A stretch of DNA of 9,246 nucleotides. It comes from UBA3537 sp964219345 (GTDB lineage Bacteria > Bacteroidota > Bacteroidia > Flavobacteriales > Flavobacteriaceae). Location of the stretch: contig CAXPPN010000055.1 of the NCBI GenBank assembly GCA_964219345.1, positions 1 to 9,246 on the forward strand. Reading direction: 5' to 3'. The position numbers and the translations under genes were made by a program. Below are positions 1-6,510 of this stretch, in pieces. A model generated the notes under the pieces. That model was given only the letters and a program-made list of their open reading frames with translations. It searched no databases and had not been told where the DNA came from. The stretch's first letter is position 1, and every line of letters begins with the position of its first letter.

Positions 1-656
1 GGTAAGATTCTATCTTCTGTCCCAACAAGGATAATGGTTGGAGGTGCATTTTTTGAAATATTGTGTATGGGTGAAAGTGATTTATAATCATTACCAAAAC
101 GTTTATGTGCGAAACGATCTGGTCCTAAATCCAATACAGGATTTAACAACACCAATGCATTAGGTTTTGAACTTATACTAAGCTCCTCGCTAGAGTTATC
201 CCACATTTTTAATAAGCCACAACTTGCAGCCAAATGCCCCCCTGCAGAACCTCCTCCTGCTGTTATTGTATTTGGATTAATCTTCAGTTCTTTGGCATGT
301 TTTCTGACAAATCTTATAGCAGATTTAGCATCTTCGACAGCATCATACGGTGTAGTGCCATGAGTATTTTTTAGGCGGTATTCTGCCGAAATGGCGACCA
401 TGCCCCTTGATGCAAAATACATCGATTGACGTTTAAACGCTTTATGACTACCATTATTCCAACCCCCTCCATGAAAGAAAATAATAGCATTATGTATTTT
501 CTTTTCATCAAAGTTTTTGGGATTATAAACATGAAGATTCAAAGATACATCTCCAATGGTTTTATAAATAACCGCATTTGACGCTGTTACTTCTGGGTTT
601 GCATAAGACAATCCTGAAACAAGAAAAAATGATAATATTATTTTTAAAACGTTCAT
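1..656 (-). CDS. secreted alpha/beta hydrolase (esterase/lipase-like), 3' end outside window
   Basis: This is the N-terminal 218 residues of an alpha/beta hydrolase. It starts at the ATG at 656-654, and the frame is still open at base 1. Residues 1-19 form a Sec signal peptide ending SGLSYA, so the enzyme should be exported. The oxyanion-hole motif HGGGW is at residues 62-66. The nucleophile elbow GGGSAGG has its serine at 137. The motif GTED at 212-215 probably carries the catalytic Asp, and the catalytic His should lie beyond the window. This HGGG plus GxSxG layout is that of the acetyl-esterase/hormone-sensitive-lipase-like families, whose members often remove acetyl or other acyl groups from polysaccharides. 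It lies 97 nt downstream of the 754-2349 sulfatase on the same strand but has its own upstream block shared with the 5294 gene. A role as a carbohydrate esterase is inferred from context; the substrate is unknown. Confidence 0.9.
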   Translation of the reverse strand, partial: MNVLKIILSFFLVSGLSYANPEVTASNAVIYKTIGDVSLNLHVYNPKNFDEKKIHNAIIFFHGGGWNNGSHKAFKRQSMYFASRGMVAISAEYRLKNTHGTTPYDAVEDAKSAIRFVRKHAKELKINPNTITAGGGSAGGHLAASCGLLKMWDNSSEELSISSKPNALVLLNPVLDLGPDRFAHKRFGNDYKSLSPIHNISKNAPPTIILVGTEDRIL

Positions 657-660
657 ATTA

Positions 661-747
661 CAAATTTACAGTTATGAAAACGTTGTAGTTAGAAGATTTG
701 GAGCAAAAACTTATAAAAATGAAGCAATTATAATATTTTAGTGTTTC
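661..747 (-). promoter_or_regulatory. putative promoter/operator block upstream of the esterase gene
   Basis: Plus-strand reading shows CAAATTTA (661-668), GCAAAAAC (703-710), AAATGAAG (717-724) and TTTAGTGTTTC (737-747). All four strings recur, in the same order apart from an overlap of the last with the first, upstream of the sulfatase-GH10 gene. Read on the coding strand, TAAATTTG matches the Bacteroidota -7 consensus TAnnTTTG. It ends only 4 nt before the ATG, so a transcript from it would be nearly leaderless, and no properly spaced -33 TTTG was found for it. The element may therefore be a regulator site rather than the core promoter. The repetition is seen directly; the function is inferred. 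Confidence 0.45.
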
Positions 748-753
748 AGAAAG

Positions 754-2349
754 TTAACGGCGATTCAAATTTTCTTCATTATAAACACGCTCAATGACAA
801 TGTCTGTCATTCTACGCATTTCATCTAAACTTATATCGTCCTTATACTCAACTTGAAGCGCTTTTAATTTTTTCTTCAACTGCTTAATTAGCTTTTTATA
901 TTTAGGATTAGCATATAAATTATTCATTTCATTGGGGTCTTTATCCAGGTCGTATAATTCCCACTCATCCATAGAATAGTAAAAATGAATCAGTTTAAAG
1001 CGATTAGTTCGAATCCCATAATGTGGTTGAACCTTATGCCACTTTGGATATTCATAATAATGATAATACACCGCATCTCTAACATCGTTAGGGTCCATAT
1101 CTAGTTGTGAAACAAAACTTGTTCCTTGCATATCCTCTGGTATAGAAATTCCAGCTAATTCCAGCATAGTGGGTGCGAAATCAATATTCAATAATAAATT
1201 AGAATTAACTGTTCTCGGTTCAATGCGTTTTGGGTATGAAATCATAAAAGGCATTCGAAAAGACTCTTCATACATCCAACGCTTGTCAAACCATCCGTGC
1301 TCGCCTAAATAAAATCCTTGATCTGAGGTGTAAATGACAATGGTATTTTCAGCCAATCCACTATCTTTCAAATAATCAAGCATTTGTCCAACGGCCTTAT
1401 CAACTCCAGCTACACAACGTAAATAATCTTTAATGTATGTTTGATATTTCCAGTTTTTCAGGGCAGCCCCCTCTAGCGTATCTGATGGGGTCCAAAATTG
1501 GCCTTGATTACCATAACTGTAATAATCATTTAATTCGCGTTTATTTAATCCGGCTGGTGGAGGAATTTTTAAATCTCGACGATTCATGTGGTTTTCAATC
1601 TCCATCCATTGTTGCTGCGCTGCTATTCTTCCTTGATAATCATCATTAAAATTGGAAGGATGAGGAAAATCTTCATCAGTAAAAAGCGTCTGAAATTCTT
1701 CTGCGGGTTCCCAAGGTCTATGCGGTGCCTTAAACTGATACATTAACATAAAGGGTTTTTCTTTGTCACGCTCTTTATCTAACCACTTCAATGCATCGTG
1801 TGCCACTTGTGCTGTTGAATGGCGTTTACGTTCAACAATTGTATCTCTTCCATTTTCTAAAAAAACAGGATTGAAATAGGTCCCTTGTCCACCCCAATTA
1901 ATCATGACTTTGGAATAATCAAAACCGGTTGGATTTGTTCCCAAATGCCATTTTCCAATCACAGCGGTTTCATATCCTGCTTGTTGAAATAGCTTAGGAA
2001 ATGTCATTTGACTACCATCAAAATCTCCTCCTTTTTCATTTTTAAAAAAGCCATTAACGTGACTGTACTTACCGGTCAAAATCGAAGCTCTGCTTGGGCC
2101 ACAGATGGAATTGGTATTAAATGTCCTAGTCATTAGCATACCATTCTCAGCAATTCGGTCTATATTAGGGGTTGGCGCCAATTCTGAAAGCCAGTCCTTG
2201 TAGGCACTTATTGCACTTGCCGCATGATCATCTGACATTATAAAAACAATATTTGGGCGACTACTTGAAGTCAAATCAGAGCTCTTTTGTGCCTGTGCTA
2301 AATAATGGGCGACCATGATTAGACAAAATAAAATTTTAAATTTTTTCAT
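754..2349 (-). CDS. secreted Cys-type S1 family sulfatase
   Basis: This 531-residue protein is a full-length sulfatase of the alkaline-phosphatase superfamily (SulfAtlas family S1). It hydrolyses sulfate esters. Residues 1-20 are a signal peptide ending AQA, with no lipobox, so it is probably periplasmic. Metal-binding Asp40-Asp41 lie in FIMSDDH. The modification motif is C83-G-P-S-R, in which Cys83 becomes formylglycine, followed by LTGK with Lys94. Other active-site elements are GKWHLG (Lys133, His135), KAPH (Lys208, His210), SDQG (Asp343, Gln344) and Lys356. The region after about residue 420, with YGIRTNRFKLIHFY and ELYDLDKDPNE, is the usual C-terminal subdomain. The overall pattern resembles proteins annotated as N-acetylglucosamine-6- or N-sulfoglucosamine sulfatases, but the substrate cannot be read from sequence. 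No promoter was evident just upstream, so it is probably co-transcribed from the 5294 gene. Its start is 11 nt after a short decayed frame. Confidence 0.95.
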   Translation of the reverse strand: MKKFKILFCLIMVAHYLAQAQKSSDLTSSSRPNIVFIMSDDHAASAISAYKDWLSELAPTPNIDRIAENGMLMTRTFNTNSICGPSRASILTGKYSHVNGFFKNEKGGDFDGSQMTFPKLFQQAGYETAVIGKWHLGTNPTGFDYSKVMINWGGQGTYFNPVFLENGRDTIVERKRHSTAQVAHDALKWLDKERDKEKPFMLMYQFKAPHRPWEPAEEFQTLFTDEDFPHPSNFNDDYQGRIAAQQQWMEIENHMNRRDLKIPPPAGLNKRELNDYYSYGNQGQFWTPSDTLEGAALKNWKYQTYIKDYLRCVAGVDKAVGQMLDYLKDSGLAENTIVIYTSDQGFYLGEHGWFDKRWMYEESFRMPFMISYPKRIEPRTVNSNLLLNIDFAPTMLELAGISIPEDMQGTSFVSQLDMDPNDVRDAVYYHYYEYPKWHKVQPHYGIRTNRFKLIHFYYSMDEWELYDLDKDPNEMNNLYANPKYKKLIKQLKKKLKALQVEYKDDISLDEMRRMTDIVIERVYNEENLNRR

Positions 2350-2360
2350 AATAAACGATG

Positions 2361-2444
2361 TTATTTAAAGGATTTTTTAAATGTTTTTAATTTTCGACTC
2401 AAGTCATCAACGGTTGAAGCATATCGATCTAATGGAGTTAAATT
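2361..2444 (-). pseudogene. possible C-terminal coding relic between the GH3 fragment and the sulfatase
   Basis: A second frame runs from just before the stop of the GH3 fragment for 27 codons to a TAA at 2363-2361. It includes LTPLDRYASTVDDLSRK and ends with a lysine-rich KTFKKSFK, which reads like a normal protein C-terminus. It has no start codon, and a TGA lies immediately upstream in frame. It sits 11 nt before the next sulfatase start, the spacing expected of a real gene end in an operon. It may be the tail of the lost GH3 gene, or of another gene removed by the same deletion. I do not recognise the family, and chance coding is possible in so short a stretch. Confidence 0.3.
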
Positions 2445-2725
2445 TCATCACTAAAAATTCCCTTATAAAATCCTTGTGCATCATTAGAATGTAATTCTTC
2501 CTCGGTTAAATTTTTCTCAGCTTGCCGCATATGATCCAATCCTACAAATTGGTTCATTTGGTAGACTTTTTCTTCCAAAGTCATGTGGGACATAAGGTCT
2601 TCCACACGTTCTTCAGTAGAAAGCGACGAATCTAGGTATAAAGGAGTTTGAGCATTTGCAATAAAAATACTACTTATGAGTATTAGTACAGTAATATTGA
2701 TTCTATAGAATATATTCTTAGTCAT
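2438..2725 (-). pseudogene. GH3 family glycoside hydrolase, 5' remnant only
   Basis: The frame encodes 95 residues from the ATG at 2725. A signal peptide (MTKNIFYRIN... ending IANA) is followed by PLYLDSSLSTEERVEDLM and the segment MTLEEKVYQMNQ. The RVxDLMxxMTLEEKxxQM pattern is the characteristic start of the GH3 N-terminal domain of beta-glucosidases and beta-xylosidases. Such enzymes are usually about 700-900 residues, yet this frame stops after about 70 mature residues, before the catalytic Asp and most of the barrel. It is therefore a truncated gene. The 2725 start is preferred over an upstream ATG at 2785 because it gives a clean signal peptide and an 8-nt ATGACTAA overlap with the stop of the preceding gene, implying former translational coupling. 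In intact form, a GH3 exo-beta-glycosidase would have completed xylo-oligosaccharide breakdown after the GH10 domain; that role is inferred. Confidence 0.8.
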
Positions 2726-5294
2726 TATATATAAGTGCATTTTTGATGACGTTATAAGCAGGTGTTGGGTTGTATTCTTTGTCATATATGGATTGAAAAT
2801 AAATATTTGGTTTTTTGAAACGTTCCCCCATATCCCATAAGTTCAAAGTCACTACACCAGTACTGGTTTTAGATTGCAACACATTAACTATTTTTTGATA
2901 CAGAATAGCTTGGGTCTGAAACTCATCCTCTAATTTCGACTTATCAATCACTTTATAATCTAATTCAGTAACATGAAAGTCCAAATCATTTGCATGTGCC
3001 CAATCAATTAGGTTTGACAACTCAATTAAAGCTTCATCTGTCTTTTCAATAAAATCTCCCGTGGTTCTACTCAACTTTAAATGCCCCTGCCAACCAATTC
3101 CATCGACTCTGAGACCTTTACTTCTAAGATAGAGAATTGTTTCTTTGACCTTGTTCCACATAGGTTTTTGCATTCCAGCGTTCTGATTATAAACTAGCTT
3201 AACGTTTGGCGCATATTTCGTTGCAATTTCAAAAGCTTTAACAATATAGTTTGGAAAACCATTTTCATCAAGACCTATGGTTAGCCATGGATTTTCCCAA
3301 CTATTTGTTCCTGATTTAGGACCAAACCAACTGCCATCAGGTAAAATAGTTTCGTTAACAACATCCATATACTTTACAGTTGGTTCTTCATTGTAACGTA
3401 ATGCTGAAGCTGTCATAAATTCAACCATAACCTCTTCTAGCTCTTGAGCTGTTCTATGATCTTCCTTGGCCCATTTAGAAGCTTGTGGACTGATAGGTCC
3501 ATGTACGCGAAGCGTTAAATTATGGCTTTTGGAGAACTCCAAAAATTCTTCAATACGATCCCATTGCCAAACACCTGGGCTTGGATATATACGTTGTTGT
3601 TTTGCGGCATTTGCAGGGGTTAAAAAATTGAAATCTTTTAAAAAAAGTTCTTCTTTTTTACCTCCCAACTCGTGATGGTTTAGTGTTGCTCCTATGGATA
3701 ATTTATCTCTCGAAGTATTGACCAACACCTTCATTGGTATAGCACTCTGAGAATTAAAAAAATTAGCCGCTAATTTTTGAAATCTCTTAATTAAGTTAAC
3801 AGATTGTTTTTCTCCAGCAAGATTGATGGTCTCAGCTGGATCAGTTCTATAATCATAGAGTTCTTCTGCGAAAATATCCTCTTCAAAAACGGGATCTGTG
3901 CTTTTCTTACCATTGAGCCACACCGTGTAGCGATAGCGGTCTGTTCTGAAGCTGTAACCTGTTTTTTTAGCACTAGTCCATTGACTTACAGCAAAAGGTT
4001 TGATGGAAATTTGCTCACCTTTAATTAATGGCATTAAGTTTTTTCCATCCAAATTCTCTGGAATTTGCAAACCAGTAGCAGCACACAGGGTTGGGAAAAT
4101 ATCTATAAATTCTGTTGGCGATTTGATTTGTATTCGCTTTTTAACTCGTGCATCAAAAATAATAAGTGGTGAACGTGTAGCTTGTTCAAAATTTGAGTGT
4201 TTGTTCCACAAGCCATGATCGCCCAAATGCCAACCATGGTCTCCCCAAATGACGATAATCGTATTTTTATGAAGGCCTGTTTCTTTTAGCTTATCTACTA
4301 TTTTACCAATTTGGGCATCAATAAAACTAGTACTGGCATAGTAACCATGAATAAGGTCTTTTTGGAATTCCTCAGAAAGTTTCACTCGATTGTTTTTTGA
4401 AATCTCATAAGAAATTTCAGGGGTAATATAAGATCTCAGTTCTCCGGAACTGTGATAGGCAATGCTTGGACCATTTTTTGAATTTTGTTGGAATTTAGCG
4501 ATTTCAAATTTTGATGGATTGTACATGTCCCAATACTTTTTTGGTGCAGTAAAAGGTAAATGAGGGCGTTTAAATCCAACTGCTAAAAAGAATGGTTCAT
4601 TGGATTCTGGTTTATATTCATCAAGAAATTTATTGGCATACATTGCAAGAGCACCATCGACATAAGCGTCGTCTGGGGCATCAGTCTTTTCAAATGGGGG
4701 TTTAAATGTATCTCTTAAATATTTTCCTAAATTTTTGATACCATTTGCTTTGGCTTCGTTTCTTAATTTTTGAATGTACAGCTTAATTTTTGGATCTTGA
4801 TAAAAGCCCATAGCGGGAGGTCCAAAATCGTTAGGGTATTCAAATTTGTGTTCTGGCATGAAGGGTACCGACCAGGACGGTTTATCTCTAAATTCATCTA
4901 CACAGCGTGGATCAAAAATTTTACCTAAACCGATAGTCTTATACCCCTGATTTTTGAAATATTGTGGTATCGTTACAATTTCTGGAACCATATCACGCAT
5001 TTTTGTTTTTAAATCTCTAACCTTTGTGTAGTCAGGACGTTTACCAGTCATTAAACTAGCACGTGATGGACCACAAACAGCTTGCTGGGTATGATTATTT
5101 AGGAAAACTGTAGCCTTTTCTGCTAATAAGTCAATATTTGGAGTATGTGCCAAATCATCTCCAAAAGCTCCAATGGTTGGTTTTAAATCATCAACCGCAA
5201 TAAACAGAATATTTGGGGCAGTTTGAGAATCTTGAGCATGAATGATACCAAAGAAAAATAACAATAATGAAATGAGGTTTAATATTTTGTTCAT
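2718..5294 (-). CDS. bimodular secreted S1 sulfatase-GH10 xylanase-like fusion
   Basis: This 858-residue protein has two catalytic modules. Residues 1-20 are a signal peptide ending IIHA. Residues 26 to about 510 form an S1 sulfatase resembling the iduronate-2-sulfatase-like group (S1_7 type). It has Asp35-Asp36, the modification motif C74-G-P-S-R with LMTGK (Lys85), GLGKIFD, RPHLPF (His245), GDHGWHLGDHG (Asp352, His353) and a complete C-terminal part (EELYDYRTDPAETINLA). Residues from about 525 to 855 form a GH10 barrel. VVNE supplies the likely acid/base Glu648, HVTELD the likely nucleophile Glu777, and GIGWQGHL and NPTPAYNVI are also typical. GH10 enzymes cut beta-1,4-xylan, some also beta-1,3/1,4 mixed xylan. 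Several usual substrate-contact residues differ (see findings). The frame is continuous across the join, so one polypeptide is expected. It heads the minus-strand cluster and is divergent from the FGE gene. Desulfation coupled to xylan cleavage is inferred. Confidence 0.93.
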   Translation of the reverse strand: MNKILNLISLLLFFFGIIHAQDSQTAPNILFIAVDDLKPTIGAFGDDLAHTPNIDLLAEKATVFLNNHTQQAVCGPSRASLMTGKRPDYTKVRDLKTKMRDMVPEIVTIPQYFKNQGYKTIGLGKIFDPRCVDEFRDKPSWSVPFMPEHKFEYPNDFGPPAMGFYQDPKIKLYIQKLRNEAKANGIKNLGKYLRDTFKPPFEKTDAPDDAYVDGALAMYANKFLDEYKPESNEPFFLAVGFKRPHLPFTAPKKYWDMYNPSKFEIAKFQQNSKNGPSIAYHSSGELRSYITPEISYEISKNNRVKLSEEFQKDLIHGYYASTSFIDAQIGKIVDKLKETGLHKNTIIVIWGDHGWHLGDHGLWNKHSNFEQATRSPLIIFDARVKKRIQIKSPTEFIDIFPTLCAATGLQIPENLDGKNLMPLIKGEQISIKPFAVSQWTSAKKTGYSFRTDRYRYTVWLNGKKSTDPVFEEDIFAEELYDYRTDPAETINLAGEKQSVNLIKRFQKLAANFFNSQSAIPMKVLVNTSRDKLSIGATLNHHELGGKKEELFLKDFNFLTPANAAKQQRIYPSPGVWQWDRIEEFLEFSKSHNLTLRVHGPISPQASKWAKEDHRTAQELEEVMVEFMTASALRYNEEPTVKYMDVVNETILPDGSWFGPKSGTNSWENPWLTIGLDENGFPNYIVKAFEIATKYAPNVKLVYNQNAGMQKPMWNKVKETILYLRSKGLRVDGIGWQGHLKLSRTTGDFIEKTDEALIELSNLIDWAHANDLDFHVTELDYKVIDKSKLEDEFQTQAILYQKIVNVLQSKTSTGVVTLNLWDMGERFKKPNIYFQSIYDKEYNPTPAYNVIKNALIYND

Positions 5295-5311
5295 AATGTT
5301 TTATATATATT

Positions 5312-5387
5312 CAAATTTAGTGTTTCTAAAAAATTACGTTATAAAAATTATGATGCAAAAACTATGATAAATGAAGATGTTAGTGTT
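5312..5387 (-). promoter_or_regulatory. putative promoter/operator block in the divergent intergenic region
   Basis: The 148-bp gap between the sulfatase-GH10 start and the preferred FGE start holds, in plus-strand reading, CAAATTTA (5312-5319) overlapping TTAGTGTT (5317-5324). These are followed by GCAAAAAC (5355-5362), AAATGAAG (5369-5376) and a second TTAGTGTT (5380-5387). The GCAAAAAC-N6-AAATGAAG pair has exactly the same spacing upstream of the esterase gene. On the minus strand a TTTG (5359-5356) followed after 19 nt by TAATTTTT is a 7/8 match to the Bacteroidota -33/-7 arrangement for the sulfatase-GH10 gene. No convincing plus-strand promoter for the FGE gene was found, and the block could serve both directions. 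Confidence 0.5.
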
Positions 5388-5442
5388 AATTGCTATTTAG
5401 TTCTGTACTAAAATTGTATTTTTATTGATAAAATTTAATCTA

Positions 5443-6492
5443 ATGACAATCAACCCATTAATTAAAGTAACATTAATTTTATTTTTTTTATCACAATCGT
5501 GTGAAAATAAAAAAGCAAAAAAATATTTAATATTACAACCTGAAATAGAGGGAATGGTTTGGATCCCAGGGGGGCTTTTTGAGATGGGTGCCTCCGCCGA
5601 TGATGTCATGGCATTACCTCATGAAAAACCCAAACACACTGTCCTAATTGATGGTTTTTTTATGGATGTCACTGAGGTTACGAATGCTCAATTTTCAAAA
5701 TTTGTTGAAGCTACAAATTATATCACCACTGCAGAACGGCCCGTGAATTGGGATTTGATAAAACAACAACTTCCAGTAGGTACTCCAAAACCACATGATT
5801 CAGTATTAAAACCAGGTTCATTATTGTTTAAAAAAACACTCGAGTCTGTTCCTAACTTATATGATTTTTCACAATGGTGGAAATGGAGTATTGGAGCAAA
5901 TTGGAAAGAGCCTGAAGGTAAAGGAAGTAGTATTATTGGTAAAGAAAATTACCCTGTTGTACATGTTTCTTATGAAGATGCTATGGCTTATTGCCAATGG
6001 TCTGGTAAGCGATTACCTACTGAGGCAGAATGGGAGTTTGCTGCTCGTGGAGGAAAAAAGAATAAAATTTATTCTTGGGGAAATCTAACAAACTCATTAT
6101 CAAAATATGTAAACAGTTGGGAGGGTGAGTTTCCAGTAACTAATACAAAAGCTGATGGTTTTGAAAAAAGTGCACCTGTAAAAACCTATCCTCCAAACGA
6201 TTATGGACTTTACGAAATTTCAGGAAATGTTTGGGAGTGGACAAGTGATTGGTATAATATAAATTACTATCGAGATTGTTTAAAAAATGGGGTTATAAAT
6301 AATCCACAAGGAGCAAAAAAAGCTTTCAACCCAAATAATCCATACATCCAAGAAAAAGTCATACGCGGGGGGTCTTTTTTGTGTAACGCTTCCTATTGCG
6401 CTAGTTATAGAGTTTCTTCTAGAATGGCAACTGATCCTCACACGTCTTTAGAACATCTTGGTTTTAGAACTGTATTGTCAGTAATTTTTTGA
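5443..6492 (+). CDS. lipoprotein formylglycine-generating enzyme (sulfatase maturase, SUMF1/FGE family)
   Basis: This is an FGE-sulfatase domain protein of 349 residues. FGE oxidises the cysteine in the C-x-P-x-R motif of sulfatases to formylglycine, using O2 and a copper ion held by two cysteines. Those cysteines are visible as Cys314 and Cys319 in RGGSFLCNASYC, matching the human pair Cys336/Cys341, with the usual LGFR at 339-342. Other family motifs are WIPGGLFEMG (40-49), DVTEVTNAQF (75-84), PVVHVSYEDAMAYC, RLPTEAEWEFAARGG (190-204) and GNVWEWTSDW (261-270). The N-terminus has a short hydrophobic segment and FFLSQSC, giving lipidation at Cys20, so the enzyme is probably membrane-anchored on the periplasmic side. 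I chose ATG 5443; an in-frame TTG at 5425 would add six residues. It lies opposite two Cys-type sulfatases, its likely clients, and 18 nt before the epimerase gene. Confidence 0.92.
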   Translation: MTINPLIKVTLILFFLSQSCENKKAKKYLILQPEIEGMVWIPGGLFEMGASADDVMALPHEKPKHTVLIDGFFMDVTEVTNAQFSKFVEATNYITTAERPVNWDLIKQQLPVGTPKPHDSVLKPGSLLFKKTLESVPNLYDFSQWWKWSIGANWKEPEGKGSSIIGKENYPVVHVSYEDAMAYCQWSGKRLPTEAEWEFAARGGKKNKIYSWGNLTNSLSKYVNSWEGEFPVTNTKADGFEKSAPVKTYPPNDYGLYEISGNVWEWTSDWYNINYYRDCLKNGVINNPQGAKKAFNPNNPYIQEKVIRGGSFLCNASYCASYRVSSRMATDPHTSLEHLGFRTVLSVIF

Positions 6493-6510
6493 ATCTAACA
6501 TCCAGAAATA

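Noticed and set aside
661..668. TAAATTTG as a definite core promoter for the esterase gene
   Set aside because: It matches TAnnTTTG but sits 4 nt from the ATG and lacks a -33 TTTG at 19-21 nt, so it is kept only as part of a putative shared block.
2726..2785. Longer start for the GH3 fragment at the ATG at 2785
   Set aside because: The extra 20 residues precede a complete signal peptide and overlap the coding end of the sulfatase-GH10 gene; the ATG at 2725 gives a normal leader.
3791..4218. Short open frames on both strands inside the sulfatase-GH10 gene
   Set aside because: They lie in alternative frames of a well-supported gene and show no start context or family motifs; similar shadows at 1437-1649, 5861-6088 and 7059-7334 were dropped for the same reason.
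5425..5442. TTG start for the FGE gene
   Set aside because: It would add six residues before a typical lipoprotein leader; the ATG at 5443 is more likely.
5295..5442. A mobile-element end or attachment site in the divergent gap
   Set aside because: No inverted terminal repeats, target-site duplications or integrase/transposase genes were seen; the repeated strings fit a regulatory block better.
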